Under the pieces are notes generated by a model. That model was not told the origin of the DNA. It saw only the letters and a list, made by a program, of their open reading frames with translations, and searched no databases. Shown here in pieces: positions 56,965 to 64,000 of a stretch of 64,000 bases of DNA; within the stretch, counting starts at the first letter, position 1; every line of letters starts with the position of its first letter. A program made the translations under genes and the position numbers. The stretch spans positions 1 to 64,000 of the forward strand of contig JAGTXK010000031.1 of NCBI GenBank assembly GCA_019096195.1, in the 5' to 3' direction. Source of the stretch: Boletus sp. NGJ. Taxonomy: Eukaryota; Basidiomycota; Agaricomycetes; Boletales; Boletaceae.

Positions 56965-57290
56965 AATGGGAGCAAGTAGAAACTGATCACCAACTCCACT
57001 CAAACTTCATACACAACAAGCTCAGATCACATTCATAATTATGGTTCAAGGCTTTCCAAGGCCAGAGGGGAAGTCCAATCAGCCACTGAGGACTCCCCTG
57101 AAGAGCCCATGTGGTCACAATCTCCTGTAGCATACGGAGAGCCTGCTTGCAAAAGGCCCGATATGTACGGATGAGCCCATGGTGGGCCTGAGATATATGA
57201 GGCTCATGAGACACGGTCAGGCCTGGCTGAGATGAGCATGTGTAGAATATGGAGGGGCCTGGACATAGTGAATGAATGAGGTGTGGATAG
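56965..57290. other. Unassigned stretch before the minisatellite
   Basis: A minus-strand frame is open here (ends at 56987; contains TYRAFCKQALRMLQEIV and LIGLPLWPWKALNH) and runs on into the minisatellite. It may be a decayed coding fragment, but no family was recognised. Confidence 0.35.
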
Positions 57291-57970
57291 AAATGGAAGG
57301 GCCCTGAGCAGGGTGGGCAGGGCTGAATACCAATGGATATGGGGGCACTGGAAAGGGTAGATAATCCTGACATCAATGTATGCAGGAGGACTGAGCAGGG
57401 TGGGTGTTATCAAGAACCAAATGATATGGGAGGATTGAGGAGGGTGGGAGTGGCTGAATGCCGATGTATACAGGGAGACTGAGCAGAATGGGAGTGACCA
57501 ATACCTGAATGATATGGCGGGACCAAGCAAGGTAGGTATTCCTGACATTGATCGATATGGGGGGACTGAGCAGGGTGGGAGTGATTGACATCTGAATGAT
57601 ACAGTGGGACCCAGCAGGGTAGGGGTGACCAACAACCAAGTGAGATGGGGGCACCAAGCAGGGTAGGTATTCCTGACATTGGGGGACCGAGCAGGGTGGG
57701 AGTGGCTGAGTACTGATGAATATGGGGGCACTGAGCAGGGTAGGGCTGATCAACACCTGAAGGATATGGGGGGACCAAGCAGGGTGGGAGTGGCTGATTA
57801 CTGATGGATATGGGGGCACCAAGCAGAGTAGGTATTCCTGCCATTCATGGATACAGGGGGACCGAGTAGGGTACGAGTGACCAACACCTGAATGATACAG
57901 GGGACCATATAGGATGGGAGTGGCTGATTGCCCATGGATATGGGGCCACTGAACAGGGTAGCTATCTACA
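57291..57970. repeat. Minisatellite, ~44-bp unit, about 15 copies
   Basis: Imperfect tandem units of 42-45 bp, each beginning near RAGCAGGGTRGG and ending GATATGGGGGGACC or similar. Three unit types alternate (with GTGGCTGATTACTGATGGATA, GTATTCCTGACATTGAT, GTGACCAACACCTGAATGATA), hinting at a higher-order period of about 130 bp. One unit near 57680 is shortened. Because 44 is not a multiple of 3 and the minus strand lacks stops, all three minus frames stay open (57204-57844). No evidence for a real protein. Confidence 0.9.
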
Positions 57971-58841
57971 TGGATCCTGGCTGCTCACATGGGTCCACAC
58001 CAGATTAAGACATGAAACATCTGTTTCCATAGGAACAATCTGCCCTCTCATATAACTCAGATAGGAAAACCTGCAATGCCTTCTCATGGTAGGATGGCAT
58101 GTCATCCATCCACCATGGACACTGGAATCCATAGGTGGGCATACATGCAGTTGGCTGCCAGTTTGGTAGAAGCTCCAGCATTTGAGTGATGCCATTGATG
58201 GATATGCCTTGAATTCTGTGGATAATGTCCAATTTCAGATTTTCTGGGCTGGCCCCGACTTTGATAATTCGGATGCAGGATGGGGTTGGTGGGGGTAATG
58301 TTTGCATAGGCACATACAGTACTAAGAAAAAGCTTAAGGTATTCTGCAATTGGACATGGTCAGGACACCAATTAGTGATGTGTAAGGTGGGAAGCATACC
58401 GATTCCATGGACAAGTTATCATACCAAGTTGCCAGCCATTTGTCTGCTGGAAGTTGAGCAAGATAGGCCACAGCAACTTCGATCTGGCACTTCTGATACC
58501 AGAGCATCATGTGGAGAGTGGTGATGGGCATGTTGTTAGGAAAGGTCTCCATGGCAGAGGGTTAAGGGAGGGGGGTAAAAATGAATATCAGCTTGTGGAG
58601 GTATCCAGTTATTTGTATTCAGTCCACACAGAGCCTGGAATATCCCAGATTCACCAACAATGGTGGACACTTTTGGACAAGCCACCCATATTTGTCATAA
58701 CATGACATCGGCTTAAGCAACTGGGTTACTATCAAACATCTCCAAACATTGTGATGCTCAGCAGGTTTCCCAATCTGCACAACACTGCTCCTGAAGGTGT
58801 GCATAGATGGCCTGCTGGTGGGCAGCATAGCATATGTGTCC
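57971..58841 (-). other. Unassigned stretch with minus-strand open pieces
   Basis: Minus ORFs at 58005-58397 (130 codons; FQCPWWMDDMPSYHEKALQV, LSELYERADCSYG) and 58334-58552 (72 codons) look coding-like but match no family I know. The part next to 58841 (CYAAHQQAIYAHLQEQC) continues the end of the KDZ transposase, probably to about 58740. Confidence 0.4.
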
Positions 58842-59684
58842 TCAGTCATCATTTTTCTGACTGTGGACTGCCTGCTCTTCCCATTGATGAGATTTGTGAT
58901 CAAAGTAATTGATGGCCCATTCAAACTCAGTCATCAGCAGCTCTTCCTCCTCTTTCCACCTATTTATTGTGGCCTTTGCATGTAACCAATGTACCCGGTA
59001 AACTGCAGATACTATAAGATCAGTAGGAAGATTCAGCCAGATGTGGAGCTTACATTCAGACATCCAGTCATTCATCTCAGTGTCTCTTGGTATATCCATT
59101 GACCAAAACCAGGCCAGCTTGTTTGAGTTCTGGTTGTGGGAATTGGGCTCAGTCACTGTAGTGCTAACCTTAGGATCCTTGTCCTCCAGCACCTGATATC
59201 TAGCCATCATGTCATCATCAGCCGAAAGCTGTACCATGGCAGATCTGCATCTCTGATATATGGCAACATGCCAGCGGACAACTGCTTTCACAGAATTCAC
59301 CTTTCCCCATACTCGAGTGGTCTTTGCATGACTCACAGCATGCTCAACTTCCATGTGGAACAACACCACCTTGTCTGCCAACCCCAGCCATATCTCATGT
59401 AAGGCATCATTTGCTTGCCCAGCACGAAGTTTCAGCTCCTGTTGAATAAGGTGGCCAGCCCCTAGTGTCATACATTTATCCAGACCCAAGTTAGATGGTA
59501 ATGGCAGCTTTGCCTCATCGGGCCATTTATCACCGAGGTTGTCAGCTTCATCCCTGCCATTACTCTCCCCATCTGATATATCTGATGGCACTCTGTTGTC
59601 ATCTTCATAGCAGATGAAGGTGGATGCTTCAGTGAAAAAGTGTGAAAGTTCAGTCACCAACTGATCAGCTCAGCGAGCAAGCAC

Positions 59685-60662
59685 TGTTACGCTGGGTAAC
59701 AATGTGATACATTCCCGTATAATCCCCTGTTGGATTATAGGACTAGCAGGACTTGAGGGAAATATCTACCTCCAGAGGCCCAAGGTTTCCTCTGACTGGG
59801 GACCAACTGCTAGCTTTACGTAGAGTCCTCTCGTTACCTCTACAACCAATGGCGGAGTCTTGTATTTACCACGGTGGTGTGATCCTTCGTGAAGGATGGG
59901 CAGACCAGATGCGGAGGCCAGAGACAGTTGCCTTCCGTCAGCTAGTTCTCTGGGCTTACTCAGCCTAGTGCCGGTGGCAGAGTCCCAGGCTTGCTGGGTC
60001 AGTGGCAGAGTCCTGACTGATGATGACCAACCTCTGTTGGTCATTGGAGTTGCTGAAGCTTTAGAAGCCTGTAACAGCAACGACGGTGCACAAGTGCGAA
60101 GTGATGAGAAGGATGATCACAAGTGTGAGGGCAATCACCTCCAGAGCATGGAAGGATGGCTTCTGAGGTGAAGTGGAACCTCAGCAGGAGAAGCAGTAGA
60201 TTACACAGGAAGGAGTATAGATCTAGGTTAGAGTTACATGAAGGGCCTGCATCTCCATTTATAGGCCTTACCCTTCTAGAGCAGGCTCCGTAACGAATAT
60301 AGTAATCATTAGTTGCAGATGAAAGATTACTATAAATGGATCAAGGCATGAGTTAAAATGGGAAGGTAGGAATACTAGGCTATGCACAAGAGAGCACAGC
60401 CAAGGAGGCAATGTCTATGATCAGGTCAAGAAGGAAGAAGGCATATATCAGATGAAATAAGGGAGGCAATGTCCATATCAAATGGGTAGGTTCCTGAAAA
60501 GGGAGTTATGAATAACTTCCTAGAAAGGAGGTTCCAAATGGGGCAATGCCTGAGTTGGTGTCATGGGGGAATCCCTGGTCCGAGTTGAAGAATAGGTCGT
60601 CCCATAGTCCTATGGGAGGTGAAGGAAGGGGAAAAGATGTACCCCCTTCGATAACCATAACA
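59685..60662 (-). mobile_element. Solo LTR, subfamily B2, in KDZ gene
   Basis: 978 bp, TGTTACGCTGGG...ATAACCATAACA, with perfect flanks AGCAC (59680-59684, 60663-60667). Minus sense. It encodes the conserved EGGTSFPLPSPPIGLWDDLF at its sense start, open for about 50 codons. It separates KDZ coding sequence that would otherwise be continuous. Confidence 0.93.
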
Positions 60663-61354
60663 AGCACCAACTGTTGAAGATCTGTAGCTCTTGATTCCGT
60701 CCGCCTCATGTCTTTTCAAAGTGAGAGCTGAGCCTCCTCAAGTTTTAGTCCCTTGGATAGCCATGTTGCTGCTCCATGGTGCATGCCAGGTGTCTTTGCA
60801 ACAGCCTCAAGCATTTCAATTTCTACAGCCTTTATGGTGGGTGCTATACTTGTGGAAATATCAATAAGAGTTCCCTGTGAGTGCATCTCCTCTTCCAACA
60901 TACCTTTATCTAGCCATACCTCAAATATATCCATTGCCAATGGATCACTGAGTTGTCTCTGCATCGCCATCTGCTCCTGGCTCAGCCACTATTGTCTTTA
61001 AGTGCCTGGAATACCTACATTGAGGTCGTTGAATGTCTTCTGGGCTGATGCCAAGGATTTCCGAGTGGCCTTCAGCTTTCTGGCCAGACTTCCAGCTGGC
61101 AAAGATGAGTATAGGAAGCTTCCATCAATGAATACATCAATGTAGGAACATACACATTCAGATCATTTTGATGAAATTGGAATCATTTATCTGGAAATCA
61201 AGCAGCTCCTGCTGATAGAGGGAGGACATTCCTCACATAGATCCCGACATGATGTTCAAATTAGACCACAATGTCTTGATAATCTTGCCATTGACCCTTC
61301 CCACCCCAGGAATAAACAAGAGGGCATACCGAGCAAAACATGAGGACTGATGGC

Positions 61355-62175
61355 TGTTACACTGTGTAACAAGTAACATGTTCCCAAGTAATCAACCTGT
61401 TTGATTACTGGACTAGCTGGACTTGAAGTGAGAATTCCTTCCAAGACCCTACTTCCTTGGACTGGGAACCAACGGCTAGCTTTAATGTAGAGCCTCCCTT
61501 GGGGTTGGAGCCTGTCTGTACGACTGATGGCAAAGTCTCAGACTTTGAGGATGGTGGCACAGTCCGGTGCAGGTGCAGACCTATCCTATACTGGGGTCAG
61601 TGGCGGAGTCCTGGATTTACTATGCTGCCAGTGGTGGAGTCCTGGGCTTAGGTGAACAGACCTCTGTCTGTGTTGGTGTTGCTGTTGGCTAGAGGCATGA
61701 GTGAATGGTGGCAAGGCCACACAAGTGTGAAGTGATGAGAAGGATGATCACAAGCACTATGGTGATCACTTCCAGAGTGGGCACAGGCTTCTAAAGTGAA
61801 GTGGAACTGGGGAGTTGGTAGATTACATGGGAAATTGTATAGATCTAGGTTGGGTTACATGAAGGGCAAACACCTGTATAAATAGGCCTTCCCCATTCAG
61901 GGCAGGCTTTGTAATATATATGGTAATACTGGAATATTACCATAAGAGATCATATCATCAGTCAAATGGAGAGAGTGGAATACTGGGCTGTATGTGAGAG
62001 AACACAGCTGAGGAGGTAATGTCTATGATCAGATCAGCGGTGAAATGCATGTAATGGTGAAATAGAATAGGCTGTGCCACAGCCATAGTGGTGCATCACT
62101 TAGAAAGGGAGTTTGGGGTGGGGTGATGCTTGTGTGGGTGTTGTGGGGGAATCCTGGGTAGTCAGAGGTGTCGAA
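61355..62175 (-). mobile_element. Truncated solo LTR, subfamily B2, in KDZ gene
   Basis: About 820 bp starting TGTTACACTGTGTAACA. It is collinear with 24071-25016 up to GGTAGTCAGAGGTGTCGAAG (about 62175), then the last ~90 bp, including the conserved peptide region and terminal ...AACA, are missing. The flanking KDZ sequence on that side also has a gap, so one deletion probably removed both. Confidence 0.85.
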
Positions 62176-62735
62176 GTTGAAGATATTCTGGATCTGATCC
62201 AGAGCATGTGCAGTAATTAATGGTCATGAAATGGATACCGGTCACATCAACCATAGTCAGATAATCCAACCTGTTCAGCAGTCGAAGATGGGGTGGAATA
62301 TCTTCCTGGTCAATGTCTTCCCATGCCTCATCATCTAAGGGTACAGGGCCTCCATAATCACTTCAACATTCATGGTCACCACTGGGACAAGGGCCCTCAT
62401 CATGTCCAAGATAGAGCTCAAAGCCAGTCTGCAGTAGCATTGTTGAAACATTGTCAACCAGGAAAATGATTTCCATAACACATCAAGATCAGAGATGAAT
62501 CTTTGAAGAATGTGCCAGTCCATTGCTGGATGTGGTGAAAAGGATGTCTCTGATGCTGATTCTGGCAGCACCTGATATGATACAGGGGTTGACTGAAACA
62601 GTCTGAACACCGATAGATGCCATCCCAGCGGCATATGCCACACTCTCGGGGATCAAATGGAGCTTCCATGTCTAACAAAGCTTGCAAAAATTCTTGTTTG
62701 TGAGCAATCCATTCCTGGAGATAATCATTTGACAT

Positions 62736-63480
62736 CTATGGCCATATAGATTAGCATATTCGCCAAAATAATGGATGGTTACATTTTTCAGAGGTAATTG
62801 GATTGGCTGTATCTCATCAAATTCTACATTAGCTGCACTTTGCCTGCGCCAGATATCACCAGACTAATAACTCCAAATGTGCCAAAGAACATATATGTCA
62901 GTACTGAAGGTAAACTGAGAACCACATGGCCCAGGCTTGCTCGGGGTAGATTAAACTGATTGTGATGGAGTCATGCAAATTGCATCCTTGATAGCATCCA
63001 ATCTGACAAGACTCATCTTGGGCCCTCTTATTGTATTTTTTGTAATCCATGTGGTATGAGTAATTCTTGCAGGATTAATCTTTCATTTGGAGGGATTCTT
63101 CAGCATTCTTAGATGGATGGAAGGCTGGTGGTACAGTAGTATCCAAACATAGATACAGCTCACTTAGCAAGGTGAGCCATAACATACATCAGTCACACCT
63201 CTATTCACCCACATGGTTTTTCAGACACTGTAGTGTTATCTTGCTAGTTCAAGCCAAGCCCATGGATGTCAGATCTCTGACCCTGCATCCGCAGCATTAC
63301 TATGATTAAGTAACCTTGGCTGCCCCATTTGCAAAGGCACAATGTAACATTATTATTTGACCAATCAACCTCTGGCCATTTCAAAGCTGCAATTGGAGGA
63401 CAGGAGGGAGAAATAGAGTAATCAACCCCAGAATGGGGTTGGTCACTGCAGGGAGGCTACCTCCCCCTCACCTAGTTTTT
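62736..63480. other. Upstream of KDZ gene
   Basis: 62740-62870 read on the minus strand (PLKNVTIHYFGEYANLYGHR) still looks like KDZ N-terminal sequence. Beyond that to 63480 I see no gene or repeat. Confidence 0.4.
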
Positions 63481-64000
63481 CTAATCTGGGCATGTTGGAT
63501 AGACTGTATTATGATCCAAGGGCTTCAGCTATATGGGGCCTGAAGTCATTGCCTTCCCTTATGTAGTGATGATAGGCAGAACTCAAAATGGAATATGCAC
63601 AGACACCCCCGCCATCATTGCATGTTGCTTTGGAACTCCATCTGACACCAACTACATATAGAAACGAGTTGAGTCAGCTTACCCAGCATTGCCAGCATTA
63701 TATGACCAAGTTGATTACTCGGTAGCCTGGCATTACATCCTATATGTAAGGCCATCTGTCACTTCAGGGCACTAGGTCAACATATATGCATTTGTTTCTT
63801 TTCTCAGGGGTTTTCTCATTTTGGTGTAACCTTGGCTACTCAGCACATATGACAGTTGTAAACCTAATATCGGATGAAAGGTGAAGGGTCATACTGTACT
63901 CTGAGTCAACCCTCTGCTATGTCTAACTGCTCACAGGTTTGCGCTGAGACTGAGTATCAAGAAACCATCTATAATGTTTCAGAAGATGAGATAGAGAAAG
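63481..64000 (+). pseudogene. Coding-like fragment, family unknown, runs off window
   Basis: The plus strand reads EVIAFPYVVMIGRTQNGICT, PAIIACCFGTPSDTNYI, a TAG at about 63658, then AYPALPALYDQVDYSVAWHY. A GTAAGG donor-like site follows near 63748. After it come FSHFGVTLATQHI and VCAETEYQETIYNVSEDE. The amino-acid texture is that of a real but decayed protein gene. I do not recognise it. Confidence 0.4.

Larger units (their letters stand above)
58842..62735 (-). pseudogene. KDZ-type transposase with CxC2-like domain, in three pieces
   Basis: Minus strand, from 62735 down. An N-terminal part (about 62735-62450) has the CxC2-like cysteine cluster ECGICRWDGIYRCSDC ... IRCCQNQHQRHPFHHIQQWTG. 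A middle part (61354-60663) has CFARYALLFIPGVGRVNGKI, LLDFQINDSNFIK and GMHHGAATWLSKGLKLEEAQ. A C-terminal part (59684-58842, 272-codon ORF) has CMTLGAGHLIQQELKLRAGQ, LAWFWSMDIPRDTEMNDWMS and VYRVHWLHAKATINRWKEEE. KDZ (Kyakuja-Dileera-Zisupton) transposases drive large DNA transposons in mushrooms. The stretch between the N-terminal and middle parts, which should hold the first catalytic Asp, is absent. Two B2 LTRs separate the pieces; there are several stops outside the 272-codon ORF. Confidence 0.85.

Noticed and set aside
57204-57844. Three long overlapping Pro/Leu-rich ORFs on the minus strand
   Set aside because: All come from the 44-bp minisatellite; being open in every frame shows there is no specific coding frame.
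57291-57970. Possible CRISPR-like repeat array
   Set aside because: Repeats are directly adjacent without unique spacers, and the genome is eukaryotic.
1-64000. tRNA or rRNA genes
   Set aside because: No cloverleaf with A and B boxes and no rRNA-like block was noticed by eye; a covariance-model scan would be needed to exclude small RNA genes.

Overview
The window looks like repeat-rich, transposon-dominated DNA of a filamentous basidiomycete, most likely an Agaricomycete; a Boletales-type ectomycorrhizal fungus would fit, but the species cannot be fixed from sequence alone. Support comes from very short GT-AG introns (about 41-68 bp), KDZ transposase with its CxC2-type cysteine cluster, a pogo/Tigger transposase, a multi-intron hAT transposase, a TPR-CHAT protein, a basidiomycete-style BTB protein and several Ty3/Gypsy families. 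No intact host gene was found. All recognisable host genes are decayed.

Layout. 1-3236: a decayed integrase-core gene (minus strand) carrying two solo LTRs. 3237-17319: an old Gypsy element (family B, minus) between its two LTRs, holding a whole second Gypsy element (D1), a solo B-type LTR and, inside its 5' LTR, a solo C-type LTR. 17539-21460: decayed BTB, chitin-synthase-like and kinesin genes (plus). 21666-25497: a 3'-truncated D-family element (D2) with a solo LTR. 25841-37680: a decayed copy of splicing factor SF3B1 (plus), split by an unidentified 0.46 kb insert, by Gypsy element E (27170-35505, itself hit by a solo LTR) and by another solo LTR. 37877-38629 and 55867-56964: two copies of a short element with inverted ends. 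39156-41488: decayed TPR-CHAT gene (minus). 42134-45103: near-whole hAT transposase with nine introns. 46536-54390: pogo/Tigger transposase split by the youngest-looking Gypsy element C (47140-53548). 54391-55517: 5'-truncated B-type element. 57291-57970: a 44-bp minisatellite. 58842-62735: KDZ transposase (minus) cut by one solo and one truncated B-type LTR. The last 0.5 kb carries an unassigned coding-like fragment.

Five LTR families are separated here: A (about 1 kb), B with subfamily B2 (about 0.9 kb), C (about 0.48 kb), D (585 bp) and E (about 0.57 kb). Most copies are solo LTRs with TG...CA ends and 5-bp target duplications, so recombination between LTRs has removed much internal sequence. 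The most notable points are an extra zinc-knuckle ORF downstream of integrase in families B and D, whose C-terminus in family B lies inside the LTR; an antisense ORF in element E; a mosaic divergence pattern in element B with recombination-like joins around D1; and stop codons in host genes and DNA transposons that look like C-to-T changes. All identities were estimated by eye. No database search was run.
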